A stretch of 64,000 bases of DNA from Viola odorata (Eukaryota; Streptophyta; Magnoliopsida; Malpighiales; Violaceae): the NCBI GenBank assembly GCA_963691705.1, contig OY829537.1, positions 76,591,352 through 76,655,351 on the forward strand, given 5' to 3'. Below, in pieces: positions 45,916-56,772 of the stretch (within the stretch, counting starts at the first letter, position 1; every line of letters starts with the position of its first letter). The position numbers and the translations under genes are program-made. The notes below the pieces were generated by a model. It was given only the letters and a program-made list of their open reading frames with translations, did not search any database and was not told where the DNA came from.

Positions 45916-46461
45916 TGATAAGAGTCTTCCGGATTTCGGACAGGTTCTGCTTGATCTGGGCGGTCGGGAACACTATGCTGGGGGCCTTCGTCACCTGCAA
46001 TGCGCCGGAGGGGGTCTCCGGCGTAAACACTCCGATGCCAAAGTCAGAATGGGTAGTGAAAGTGACAGGGGTTCAGTACGCAGTCTTAAGCTTACCCCTT
46101 TTTGTGTGAAGGTGAGGGTATTTATAGACAAAGGGAGGAGTGTACCGACAGGGGTGGGAATAGTCCCCGGCAGATGTCGCTGGAGTGACGTGTGCCATTG
46201 GAGCGCCATAGGGTGTCGTCATGAGGATGACGTTAGGAGGATGACGTCAGGCGAGGTGACATCATGAGTGACCTGGGATGGGATGCCGCCGTGCGGATGT
46301 CGCATGAGAGCCCCCCCGCTGATGTCGAGCATCCCAAGGTCGGTCGCCAGGCCAAGGGGTGGCCTGCACATAGCTTCGTTTCCCGCGACAGGTGTAGTAT
46401 GATCGTCGGGTCACCCGACGGGGTAGTGGAGATGCCGCTCCTGCGGTATCGATAGTTATCA
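45916..46461 (-). repeat. Tat-2 3' LTR
   Basis: On minus it starts tgataactatcgata and ends ...ggaagactcttatca. It keeps the cagcggggggg tract, the TATA box (46119-46126) and the stem-loop at 46003-46023 (identical 8-bp stem, loop one base different from Tat-1). The sequence before it, 46462-46490 on minus (cactcgggctagttttcgtt and on to gggcata), matches the Tat-1 pre-LTR segment. Confidence 0.9.
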
Positions 46462-46601
46462 TATGCCCAAACGAAAACTAGCCCGAGTGTTTAACAAGGG
46501 CTATCATAGTATCTCTGGTCCGGCCCTGTCAAAGGGTTCTCCACTAGGGCAGGCTCGACGATCGATAAAGGTGTGTCTTCTAAATGCCTTTCTCCGAAGT
46601 C

Positions 46602-46609
46602 TATAAATA
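46602..46609 (+). promoter_or_regulatory. TATA box of antisense gene A (Tat-2)
   Basis: gtctataaataggcc, 82 bp before ATG 46691, in a pyrimidine-rich leader. Conserved with Tat-1. Confidence 0.65.
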
Positions 46610-46690
46610 GGCCCTTTATTTCGCACTTGTTTCATTACTCTCACAACTTTTCCATCCCTTTCTCAGAATTCTCTCATCCTTTTCTTCTTC

Positions 46691-47077
46691 ATGGACGAAG
46701 TCACCAAAAACTTTCTGCTCTCCAAAACTCATGGCCTGAGGAACCTAACTCAGGCTGATACTGATTTTCTGGGTTCGCTGAGCATTAAAACCTCGGAGGA
46801 TATGCTGGAGCTTCAAGGAATGCCGACTCCCCTGCAAGCTAGACAGGCCGCTGTCACCATGGAGGACTTCAGTCCCGTAGAGAAAGCGGTGAAGCTGTCG
46901 GTGGCTGTTTCTCAAATCCAGCTACAGATGTCAACGCTGCAGCATAGGAAAGACTTGCTGGGATGCTGCCTGAAGAGTATGAGGGCTTACTCTTCTGAAC
47001 TGACGGCCCTGGCGGACGCCCTCAGGGAGATTCCTTTCCTGGAATGGGACGAAGATGATGCTGGGTCGAATGCATGA
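46691..47077 (+). CDS. Antisense gene A of Tat-2: small helical protein
   Basis: An intact 128-codon frame, MDEVTKNFLLSK to DDAGSNA. It aligns along its length with Tat-1 gene A: conserved TKNFLLSK, LRNL, KTSEDMLELQGM, TPL, MEDFSPVEKAVKLS, QHRKDLLGCCLKSMRA. Differences are spread and mostly conservative, as in a translated gene. It has its own TATA box upstream and lies only about 230 bp from the LTR, transcribed away from it. No known domain. It is the best preserved of the four. Confidence 0.8.
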   Translation: MDEVTKNFLLSKTHGLRNLTQADTDFLGSLSIKTSEDMLELQGMPTPLQARQAAVTMEDFSPVEKAVKLSVAVSQIQLQMSTLQHRKDLLGCCLKSMRAYSSELTALADALREIPFLEWDEDDAGSNA

Positions 47078-47494
47078 CCAGCGGCGGGCGTCCTCTTAGT
47101 GTGTCTTTCTGTGCTCCTCAGGGGCCACCTTTTGTATCTCGGGCCTTTAGGCCTTTTTGTAATCCCGGGCTGTTAAGCCCTTTAAGTAAATAAATATGCC
47201 TTTCGTTATCCGCTTGCCATGTTGTCACTGTTTTTCTTCTTTCTCGTAACTTTATTCATCTGCCTGACTCACAATGATTATTATTATTATTATTCACGCC
47301 ATATCCGTTTAGAATATATTTCGCGCCGCTTTTTTAGCGCCCACGGATTGGTCGACGGTTTCAGTGCCTCCTGGTTGGTGCAGATTTTAACAGTTGTGGA
47401 GTTAGATCTCTCCTCCCAACAGACGCTACTCTTGATGGCATTAAATGTCCTCGATAATATGCACAGAGAGGCACGCATGCTTCTTCCTTTCGGC

Positions 47495-47502
47495 TATATA
47501 AG
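47495..47502 (+). promoter_or_regulatory. TATA box of antisense gene B (Tat-2)
   Basis: cggctatataaggaagctct, 73 bp before ATG 47568, at the same distance as the weaker Tat-1 box. Confidence 0.65.
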
Positions 47503-47567
47503 GAAGCTCTTTCTTTCCTTTTTGCTCATCTTTTCCCTTCTTGCTTCTCACTCTTACTGACATTTCC

Positions 47568-48056
47568 ATGGCTGATTCTCGTTTTTTGTACGCTGGTGGC
47601 TGCGATTCTCCTCCGACCCCTCCGACTTCTCTCGATTCCGACAATCCTCCGCCGACACCTCCCTGGAGGCCGACCAAACGTTCTACGAAACGCCGGGGTC
47701 GAAAGAGATCGAAGAAAACAATGAAACAGCCTTTCGAATCCTACTTTGCGGGCTTTGAAGCTCATCTCCTTTCACTACAGCAAAAGGATGAACCATTACC
47801 ATCCGTCCCTCGTCCTTCTCCCAAGGGGGAGACTTCTGCACAAGATGCCGCCCTAGGACTGGCAGCCCCGATCTTGGAGGAAAACTCTCATGCCGCTTCG
47901 AAGGAAGAGACTGCCCCTGCGACAGGTTCCGCGACTGGGCTTGGCAAAAGACCATTCAGGGTTGACGAGCCCTTTCCCTTCTATAGCAATGAGTCGCCCT
48001 CACCTTCAGAAGATTACGATTACGTCTACAAGGTGGACTGGATGGATGACGACTGA
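47568..48056 (+). CDS. Antisense gene B of Tat-2: small Pro-rich/basic protein
   Basis: An intact frame of about 162 codons starting MADSRFLYAGGCDSPPTPP. As in Tat-1 it has a proline-rich block (LDSDNPPPTPPWRP), a basic cluster (KRRGRKRSKK), a segment FESYFAGFEAHLLSL, a Ser/Ala-rich middle and an acidic aromatic end (YDYVYKVDWMDDD). ATG 47568 is chosen because it matches the Tat-1 start; the frame is open a little further upstream without ATG. No known domain. Confidence 0.75.
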   Translation: MADSRFLYAGGCDSPPTPPTSLDSDNPPPTPPWRPTKRSTKRRGRKRSKKTMKQPFESYFAGFEAHLLSLQQKDEPLPSVPRPSPKGETSAQDAALGLAAPILEENSHAASKEETAPATGSATGLGKRPFRVDEPFPFYSNESPSPSEDYDYVYKVDWMDDD

Positions 48057-48371
48057 AGATGTCGCACTTATTGTAGATGGCGTTTGGCTTTCTCTCTTTT
48101 AAATAAAATCATTATGGAACAAAATGTCGCTTGCCTTTTCTTTTATGCTTTAGTATGTTGCCGCTCTTATTGGCCAATCGCCGCTGGACAAGCCGATTGC
48201 CGTCTCATAGGATCTTTTTCCTGGGGTTTCTTGTAATTAGAGGGCCTTTTTGCGAAATTCGAGGCGAGCGCTTGACTTTAAGTCTCTCTCAGAGCCTTCC
48301 ACGTGTCCTGTTTGCCTCATACGTGTCTTACTGTAATAGGTTGTGCTTCTGTCTGACTGTTCCACCATCTC

Positions 48372-48380
48372 TTTTAAAAG
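48372..48380 (+). promoter_or_regulatory. TATA-like box of antisense gene C (Tat-2)
   Basis: ctcttttaaaaggaaatgcg, about 195 bp before ATG 48568. Conserved in sequence and distance with Tat-1. Confidence 0.55.
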
Positions 48381-50529
48381 GAAATGCGTTTCTTTCCTGT
48401 ACCCTTTTTGCTCCTTTTTATATCTCCGAACTCTCTTTGTTTTTCGCTTGCTCCGAGGAAATTCTCTCGTTCGCCTCCAGACGACTCGCCCATTAATTCC
48501 AGCCTTCTGTCTTTCAAGGTATTCTGCTCGATCTTGCTTTTGATTTTCCTTTGCTGCTTTATGTATCATGCCTTGTACGAGATCTCAATCTAGTTCTTTA
48601 GCTACCCCTGTGCCAATTTCTCGATATCCCGAACTTGAAAACACCCCTAGCATCTTTACTTGCCCCACTGTTTTAAGCCTCGAACTGGAAAGCAACAATA
48701 TCACCTTCCCCTGCGGCTATCGCCCCACTATTCCTTCTGACACTATGAGGCTTCATAGCCGGCTCTGGAAAACTCATAGGATTCTTTACTTTAAGATGTT
48801 TCAATACGGGTTCCGGCTCCCAATTCATGACACGCTAGAGCGTGTGCTGCTCCAGCACGGGCTTAACCCTGCGCAGATTACCCCTCCCTCATGGAGCTGC
48901 ATCTATGCCTTCCTTCGCGCCTGCGAATTAAAAGATATCCTTGCACCCTCTGTCCCTTTATTCCGCAAGTTCTTGACTCTGGTCTTTCGCGACGGCTTCA
49001 TTAATATTATTCCGAGGTGGGATGACGCTCTAGTGAGGCCTTTTTGGCAGAAATTTCGGGGATTTGAGGGGAACGTTGAAAACTGAAAGAGCGGTTTCTT
49101 CGTTGTCGAATTACCCTCTCGCCTGTGGCGGCCTGATTTCAACCTGGAGGTGGTTGATTGGGCGAAGCCAACGCCTCTGTCTAGGGAAGAGTTGGACCAG
49201 GCCAACGCCTTGCTGGAGATGGAGTCTTCTTTCCAGATCTGAAATTTTGCCTTGTACAGGCCTTTAGCTGAGTGTGCCATAGGTGAGATTTTGAGCGTCG
49301 CCACTGCCTTGTATCCCCCTTGCTTACTAACATTACTTTTTGCAGGAGAAACCATCGCTCGTCCGCTCTCTGAGGGTGACGCCCCTCACAAGATTGTTGC
49401 TTCTTCGCCGACTGCTCTCTCTGCTTCTGCTGGGGCTCAAGCTGATCACCGTATGCCCATAAAGAAAAGAATGTTAGACGAGGTTCTTTCTAGGGAAAGC
49501 GGCTCTTCCTTCCGCACTTCCCGCTTCGTGGAAAACTGGTTGCCCAGTCGGAAGAAGAGGTCCGGGACTGGTCCACCAGTGACTGAGACGAAGATTTTCT
49601 CCTACGGAGCTGAGGACATGGAGGACATGGACACAGAACTAAGCCTCCGCCCGGCTTCCTCAGCCCAACGGAAGAAGCTAAGGGAAGCAAGCGAAGCTCA
49701 GGTGACGAAGGTGGCGACTCAATCTCCCCTTGTCACTACCGCGACCTCCGTCGCTTCTGAGACTATCCTTTCTCCTGGCGCGACAGAGGAGAGTGCAGCT
49801 TCTCTAGATGGCACTTCTCTGCCTTCGGGATTGGTCGCTTCCAATAAAACCTCTGCTGCCGCGACGATGCCCATGTCCTCTGCAGATTCTACTCCTGTCA
49901 TGGAGCCTCCACACTCGCCCATTGGCCCCTGTATTCCTGATATTCCTCCAGTCGTCTCCAGTGGACCTAGCTCTTCCCACTCTCCTCCTAAGTCCCCATG
50001 TCTGTTGTTCATTACTTCGATTCGAGACGTTGGGAGCTCTGGCGGTATCTCCGCCCCTTCCTTTGTTGCTGACCTTTCCCGTGACGGGCCTCAAGGGGTC
50101 CCTTCTCACCGATTAAATCTGTCGAAATTTGGGCCTGACGGGTTCCGGGCCCTAGGAATATCAGACCCCTTATCGCTAGATCAGCCCACGGCTATCCTGG
50201 CCTGTGAGATGTTTCGCTCCTCCGAGGAGGAAAGTCAGCTGCTGCAACTTCCTCCCGGAGTTCAGTACATGCACGTCATGAACCACTGCCTTGCTGCCTT
50301 TCGACAACTTCATTACTTCATCAAGGTCCGTGGTACACAATCTCAAAACTCCGATGCGCCAGCAAAGATAGAGGAGCTGTCGGGACTCCACAAGCGCGCT
50401 CAGGCCGAGCTACGCGAGTGCCGCGCTGACCTTTCTCGGGAGAGGTCTAAAGGAAAAGCCCAGGTCGAAGCTTTGGAGGCTGAGCTAGTGGCTGAGAGGA
50501 AGAAGAACTCGTTCCTTCTTGAGGAGGTG

Positions 50530-51378
50530 TGATTGATGGTTTATTTTAGATGTTTTATTGTCTCTTTTCTTAGTAATTGAGATGATAAGTTTGCTACTTT
50601 AAGCCCTTTTGCTTCCTTTCTCTATAAACAGCCTTTGGAGCATCAATCTGAAGGAAAGGAGCAGAAAGCTTGAAGATTAGAGCCTAAATCAATAATCTGG
50701 TGTTCAGTCCCATTTTCAGCCTGACTGCCTTGAAGTTGGTCCATTCGTCCCAAGGCCACTTCACCATTTTGCCGAAATCAGCTCTCCTCTAGGCCTCGAC
50801 AAGAAGCAACCTTTAGGAATTCCAGCTGGATCTGCACTCACCATGATTTTTCGTGCCATAATTATTTACTCCTTGAGTGCATTTCTTGTCTTTTTGGAAC
50901 TCATTTTTATCAGACACATGACTTCTTGGGCCACTATTTATTATTCTCATGAGCTTGAAGACAATTTTGAAGGATGTATCAAACATTCTTCTTGGTTTGG
51001 AGAGAATATTCTCACTAGTGTACAAGCACTTTGAAGACAACGTTTTGGGAGCTTGTGAGCTGGTGTAGGCTGACTGAGAAGAGGAGTTTGTAGGCAGTGG
51101 GAGGACGATTTAAGATAGCAAGTTTGGACTGAAGAAGTAAGGAGGACAAGAGGGGACAGTAGAGAGAAAATCAGCATTTTCCAACCTTTTTCCAGATTTT
51201 CCAGCTTTCTTTGTAATTTCGGATTTGAATTTCTTTTGTTTATTTTGATTATGTATTGTAACTAAACACTCGGAATTAGATAGTGGGATCGATCCTCTCA
51301 TCACTATCTACATTCATTTGTAGTTTAGCACTGAGTTGTATTTTTAAATTTTATGCGGGACATGCGACACACCCGTCA
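50530..51378 (-). repeat. 3' LTR of the nested Athila-type element
   Basis: 849 bp. On minus it starts tgacgggtgtgtcgcatgtc and ends ...aaaccatcaatca at 50530. The 33-bp start (51346-51378) is duplicated at 53429-53461. Confidence 0.85.
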
Positions 51379-51697
51379 TAACGACTCTTGTTTCCTTAAG
51401 ATTTCCAATATTCAAGGTTTCAAAAATGGAAAGAGACATGACATTTATACCTGCTCTAAGATCGCACAATGCTTTCTCTACTTCCTTGCTCCCGATTTTA
51501 CAAGGTATCACAAAGGTGCCCTGATCTTTGCATTTTGTTGGAAGCTCTTTTTGTAAAATTGCGAAAACATTTTCATTAAAATTCACTGTTTCTATGCCTG
51601 CTAGTTTCTTCTTGTTAGTACATAAATCCTTTAAGAATTTAGCATATTTAGGAACCTGAGATATCATATCTAGCAATGGCACATTAATAGCAACTTT
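51344..51697 (-). pseudogene. Nested element: protease stub
   Basis: Same minus frame as gag, after a TGA at 51698-51700. It has VPKYAKFLKDLCTNKKKL, then GTFVIPCKIGSKEVEKALCD and LRAGINVMSLSIFETL, where Athila proteases have the D-L-G active site; here Asp-Leu-Arg, so the Gly is replaced. The frame then runs straight into LTR sequence after ETRVVM. It is a non-functional fragment. Confidence 0.75.
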
Positions 51698-53413
51698 TCA
51701 AAAAACTTCAAGAATTTTTTGCTCATCCTTCTCCTTCTTGGATTTTGAAGGCCTTTCGGGAAAAGGAAAAAGTGTTACCTGAGGGTTTGAAGTTTCTTCC
51801 TGTGCTTCTGGAGTTGGAATGGATGCTTCACCTACTGGGGTAGATGATTTTGCTACTGGAATGGATGATTCCTGAGGCATTTCTGTTTCAGATTCTTGTG
51901 GCTGTTCTGGTCGGTTCGTCTCAAGACCTTGGGATGAACTGCCTCTGGGTGGAAAATCTTTTCCACTTCGTAAAGTCATGGCATTGAGGTGTTTGGGATT
52001 ATCTACTGTGTTTGATGGCAATTGCCCTGATGTGTTTTGTTGATTCATGGTGAGCTGTCCAATCTGTTTTTGGAGATCAGCTATTGCTCCTTGGGTAGTT
52101 TGCATAAATGGTTGAAGGATTTGTTTTAGTGTTTCTTCAAGTGGTAGTGGTGGTGGAGCAGTAAGTTGTAGTGGTTGTGGAGGTGCTGGTAATTGTGGGA
52201 GTTGAGGTTGAGTTGGGGGCTGATTTGTTTGGTAGTTTTGTTGAGGTCTAGGCTTGAAATTCTTCCATTCAAATGGAGGTTGTTGCTGATTTGGTCCCCA
52301 CCCATAGTGAGGGTAGTTCTTCCAACCTGAATTGTTGTTGTTGGTGTACCCTTGATGAGGCATGGCTGCATTGACCTGCTCTGGAGGGTCTGCTATGAGA
52401 GGGCACTCGTGAGTCACGTGTCCGATTTGGCAGCAAACTCCACAAGGTGTGACTTGCTGTGGTGGAATTTGTTGAATTTGAGCAATGGTGGCTGGAAAAT
52501 TCTTCATAAAAGTAGACACTTCTTCCATGTGTCTCTCAAGGGCAGCCACATTGATATTGTGCGCAGAGGTGGTACGGTCATGAGCTTCATTTTGTTGGCA
52601 ATTGTCTGCCAAAGTTTGAATGAGAGCCCTTGCTCGACTTGGTGTCAAGTCCAGTAATGCTCCTCCTGCAGCTGAATCGAGTTTTTCCTTGTCTTTAACG
52701 CACATGCCATCATAAAAATATTGAATCAATGATTGCTCGGGCACACCATGCGTAGGACAGACTTCTTGGAGGTCTTTAAACCTCTGATGGTATTCGCCAA
52801 AAGTCTCATCCCCACGTTGCTGGATAGCAACAAGACTCTTCCTAGCTGCTCCTGCTTTAGTAGCTGACCAATATTTCTTGAGAAAAGTGGCAGCCATTTC
52901 AGCCCAAGTGTTTATGGAGTTGTGTGGAAGACTGAAAAACCAATTCTTGGCTGAGTCCTCCAAAGACCATGGAAAAGCTCTCAATTTGGCTCGTTCAAGA
53001 CTCACTCCAGTCGGTTTTAGAGCATCACATTCGAATTGAAATTTCTGGAGGTGCTTGTAGGGGTTTTCGGATGCATGTCCTCTGAATTTGCTGAGGTTGT
53101 GCATGACATTTGATTTCACGGCCCAGTCATTTGGTACTGGACGGTAGTTAATGCACAGGAAAGACTCCTGTTCAGCTCATTGGTTGAGCTCTCGAAGGGT
53201 AGGTTCAGCTGCGTTTGCCATCTCTGGTTTAGGGTCAGCCTCAGGTTCTGGTTGGTTCGTCCCGAGGTCTAGGGATGAACTGACTTCTGCTTCTGAATCT
53301 GATCCGGACAAGGAAAACTCACTGAATTTTCGTTTTGATATTCTGATTGCTGTTTCTGTTCTGGAAATCTCTGGAATGTAAGGTAGTGGTTGTGAACTAG
53401 ATGTCCTGGTCAT
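51698..53413 (-). pseudogene. Nested element: Athila-type gag, nearly complete
   Basis: Starts MTRTSSSQPLPYIPE at 53413, with one in-frame TGA at 53177-53179. The capsid core follows (FRGHASENPYKHLQKFQFEC, LRAFPWSLEDSAKNWFFSLP, FLKKYW, GETFGEYHQRFKDL-like ETFGEYHQRFKDLQ). Then come a CX2CX4HX4C zinc knuckle (CGVCCQIGHVTHEC), a Gln/Pro-rich region (52140-52260) and MTLRSGKDFP. This is the standard Athila gag order. The nonsense change fits Trp TGG to TGA. Confidence 0.85.
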
Positions 53414-53670
53414 GAACAAGAAAATCAAAAATTTTATGCGGGACATGCGACACACCCGTCAAGGTGTCCTCCCGCGATGCCGACCTGTCGAAAGCTTTCA
53501 AGAAGGTGGCATGGTGGAAGAAGAAGACTGAGCAGGCCATCATTGCCGGTGCGACAGATCAGCAACGCGGCAAGTCTTCTGACCTTGCTGAGGTCGCTAA
53601 GTACGCCTCCGCCAAGGTGAGAGAGATTGACGAGAGCCAAGAGGGTTTCCTCTCCTCCGAAGAGGAGTAA

Positions 53671-54148
53671 CAAGTCCGCGCCTGGGAGAAACCTACTTGA
53701 TGCCGCTTCTCTACTTGCACCCTTGTTGCCTTATTTTTTCATTCGGATTTTGTCGTCATTTCTTTGTTTGTAATAATTACCAAACCTTACGGTCTTGACC
53801 AAATAATGTGCGCTTTTAAGATAATGTCGCTCTTTATCATGTGCCGCTTCACAACTTTTTCTTTCATTTTGGCCTTTGTATGTCGTGCCGCTATGGCTTG
53901 TTGCTCCTTTGCGTCGGGTTTGTCTGCGCCCTTTTCAGAGCATTTAATGCTCTGACTTCTTTTACTTGATAAAGGAGAGGAGACAACTTTGAGCCCACGT
54001 GTCATCAAAGGGAGACGCTAAAAAACTGGCGGGTTGAGCCTGCCTTTTCACCCCTCAGAGGTTGTACCCGCTTCCCGCGCTTTACCGCCCTTGACACGTC
54101 ACACACTACAATTACTTGACCCGTCGTCCCCCTTTAGTTCCTAGGGTT
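53671..54148 (+). other. Tat-2 interval between antisense genes C and D
   Basis: 3' UTR of gene C and upstream region of gene D; no gene is seen. Contains 'taaatgctctgacttcttt' and GC-rich cgcttcccgcgctttaccgc. Confidence 0.55.
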
Positions 54149-54160
54149 TATATATATAAG
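54149..54160 (+). promoter_or_regulatory. TATA box of antisense gene D (Tat-2)
   Basis: ctagggtttatatatataag, about 170-175 bp before ATG 54328; conserved with Tat-1. Confidence 0.7.
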
Positions 54161-54327
54161 ACCCCACATGCTTTCTTCTTGTCTTTTATTACCTTTTCTC
54201 CTTTAAACAAACGAAAGAGAGAGAGAGCGGTTCCTCTTCTTCCTCCTAGAATCAGCCGCCGCCTGGGTGCTTCGATCTTCTTCTCACAGCAGGTAATTTC
54301 CTTTCTATTCTTTTCTTTACCCTGCTC

Positions 54328-56646
54328 ATGGCTCCTAATCGCCGTTATTCTCGCCCCGCTAGGGAGGGGGATATTAATACCACCGTTTCCACCATTACTT
54401 CCACCGCCGTCCTTCGGCGGCGCTTGCGGAGCTATAATGCCACCGTGGACCAGTTGGAGGGGTACTCTACTGAAGTTGCCCCGAAATCCCTTCGCCTCAA
54501 CAACGAATTACCCGGCAACCGTAGGGTTCTTTATGCCAAGATATTCCATTATGGTTTCTGGCTGCCTTTGGATCCTTTAATTGCTGAATTGCTTTCCGAA
54601 TTTGATTTGAACGCTGCCCAACTGAGTCCAAACGCCTACTGTGGCATTTATGCCTTTATGGCCCTTTGTAGATATATAGGGAATGAATCCCTTTCCTTGC
54701 TGTTGCTCCGCTCCCTCTTTCAATTGTACCACCATAATAATGGCATCATAGCGATATCACCCCGCTATGATGTCGAGGCTTTAAACCCATTTACTTGGAA
54801 GTTGCTATTCCTTGAATCTTCCATTGATGCTTGGAAAAAAGGATTCTTCATCGTCAATCTGCCCCAGCCTTTATGGCGGACCGGTTTTAATCTTACTGTC
54901 CGAGACGCTGCTTGGGGTGGCAGGCCAGAGTTGGGGCCAGCTGACCAAGACTGGTTAAACAGGCTACTCAATCTGCCTGAGGTTCCTGGTGTCCGCACTC
55001 GCGAACTCGCGTGCCAAGGCAACATCCAGGATTGCATCCAAAGTGAGCTTCGCCCCTCTGATCACTATTCCACGCCAATACTAACTCTAACATTCTTTTC
55101 TTATTTCTACAGATCCTCCCGCCGGGTGGAAGCCTGATTGTATCAAGAAGAGGGAGAAGAGGGCTCAACAGAAGAGAGAAAAAAGGGTTCTGTCCGCCAC
55201 TTCGGCCAGCGCTGCTACTGATATCCCATGCGCGTCCGCTTCTGCGCCTGAGTCCTCCTCTCTTCCCCAAGCGGAAGCTACTAGCATATCGTCCGCTGTT
55301 CCGATTTCTTCCCCCGGCGTTGCTTCTACACAAGCGACACCTTCCCATACTCCTCTTTCCAGGAAGAAGAAAAGGACTCTCTGCCTTCGAATTGTCGCTC
55401 CTACGCGTCCTCCTGCTCAGGTAATTTTTGTAAATTTTTTCATGCCTGCGTATTTTTATTTGTTTCTTAATTACCCTTCGTCTCTTGCGCGTAGGATACT
55501 ACTACCGTTGCCTCTTCTGCTACCCCTTCACGCAACGGTATGGATTTATCGGGCATTCTTGGCCCCAAGCGTCCCCGTCTTAACGAAGATGCTCCCCCAG
55601 CGGACAGTTCTGTCGCTGGTGAGGGTAGTCAGGACGGTGTTTCCAATACTGGTCCCTCGGCAGGCGACCAATGCTCTGACCCGGCGAGGAGTGGGGCTAT
55701 CCCAACGCCGCTTCAGCCCTCTTTTGCCACATCAGCTCCTCCTCCAGGCAATCCCTTGGATTTTCTGGAGATTCTTGAGGAGGAGCACTTTCCAAGCTTA
55801 ACGACCAGCGGCTTCAACCTTGGCGCTGGGCCGTCCAATCGCTCTCCTCCGTCACCTCCAGATGTCTTCTTCATCCCCACTACTGCTACGACAATCCTTC
55901 CCTCTTCCCCCGATAGAAACCCCGCACATGGTGGCTAAGTTAAGCTCTATACTCTCTAGCGGAGCCGCCACCCATCAGATTGATTTGAGCAACATTCGCC
56001 AGCGCGGGTTCCCAGCGTTAGGAGGCGACAGCTCTCTAGCGACATCCGCTTTGTTAGCAGGACATTTGCTGTCAGTTGAGGAGGAAGAGCGAGACTTCCT
56101 CTCCATTGCCGAGGGTGAACAGTTGCAGCAGATAAGGACTCATCTATTTTCTGGCTTTCAAGGTTTCCATTACTAGTCTGTAAATATGATGAGACGAATG
56201 AGCTCTCTCCAATCTTCCTCCCAGGTGTGGCGCAACACTAATCGCCAGCTCTCTGAAGAAATCAGCGGGTACCAAAGGGAGCTTCATGAAGCTCAAGAGG
56301 AGCTGCGGAAGAGTGTTGAGGAGCAACAACGTATGGAAATAGTTTAAGGAAAGAGTTGGAGGAAGCCAAAGGGCTCCTGGCCGCTGGGGATATCGCCCTT
56401 CAAGAGGAGCGGAGCAAGAACACCGCACTTAAAGAGGAGACAGCGGACAAGTGCAAGTGGTTTTCAGAACAAGCGGCAGGCCTCATGGCCGATTGCTTCA
56501 TAGAGCATCATGGCCGCAATTTCTTTGACGCTGACGCTATCATCCGCCTTTTTAAGGAAAAGTCCGGGTTCCTCACTGAAGAGGGCTATCGCCAGGCAAA
56601 AAGGCCACGGCCTGACGAGGGAAATAGCAGCGTGCCCGGGCTATGA
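54328..56646 (+). CDS. Antisense gene D of Tat-2: gypsy-type transposase-like protein (frame damaged late)
   Basis: ATG 54328. Exons are 54328-55042, 55113-55420 and from 55495; introns of 70 and 74 nt lie at the same places and phases as in Tat-1. Exon 1 is a full globular domain: NRRVLYAKIFHYGFWLPLDP, LSPNAYCGIYAFMALC, LLLRSLFQL, ISPRYD, FTWKLLFLESSIDAWKKGFF. Exon 2 has KKREKRAQQKREKR, a likely nuclear signal. Exon 3 is Ser/Pro-rich and changes frame between about 55880 and 55935. The next frame carries QIDLSNIRQRGFPALGGD and ends TAG after FHY (56174). A coiled coil and the tail EEGYRQAKRP continue to 56646 with one stop and a frame change. Exon 1 looks fully coding; the 3' part is probably dead. 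Confidence 0.72.
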
Positions 56647-56772
56647 ATGTCACCTCTCTTTTGTCCATCGAGTGCTCCAGCTTCTTTGCCCCTTTTTGTG
56701 TTTTTTAGGGCCTTTCGTTTGAGCGAGCATCCCTTCGCATGTAAACAGTTCTCACAACTTTCTACACATTTT

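Larger units (their letters stand above)
50530..53461 (-). mobile_element. Internally deleted Athila-type element nested in Tat-2 gene C
   Basis: Flanked by aggtg at 50525-50529 and 53462-53466. In minus orientation it starts with only the first 33 bp of an LTR (53461-53429: tgacgggtgtgtcgcatgtc and on), then gag, then a protease stub. It ends in a complete LTR at 51378-50530 that begins with the same 33 bp. RT, RNase H and integrase are missing. The host exon frame closes perfectly when the element and one aggtg are ignored, which confirms the boundaries. Confidence 0.92.
48568..53670 (+). pseudogene. Antisense gene C of Tat-2: transposase-like protein split by an insertion
   Basis: Exon 1 is 48568-49282, with a 63-nt intron (49283-49345). 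Exon 2 runs 49346-50529 and resumes at 53467-53670 after the nested Athila-type element and its duplicated aggtg; the frame is exactly restored. Exon 1 has YFKMFQYGFRLPIHDTLE, ITPPSWSCIYAFLRACE and IIPRWDD, as in Tat-1 gene C. Exon 2 is Ser/Pro-rich with GPDGFRALGISDP, then a long coiled coil (AELRECRADLSRERSKGKAQ) ending SSEEE. Two stops break exon 1: TGA at 49084 (Trp in Tat-1) and TGA at 49240 (Arg in Tat-1). The element insertion alone would also inactivate it. Confidence 0.8.

Noticed and set aside
55442..55801. Open frame overlapping Tat-2 gene D exon 3
   Set aside because: It begins in the second intron and runs in a shadow frame of the conserved exon.
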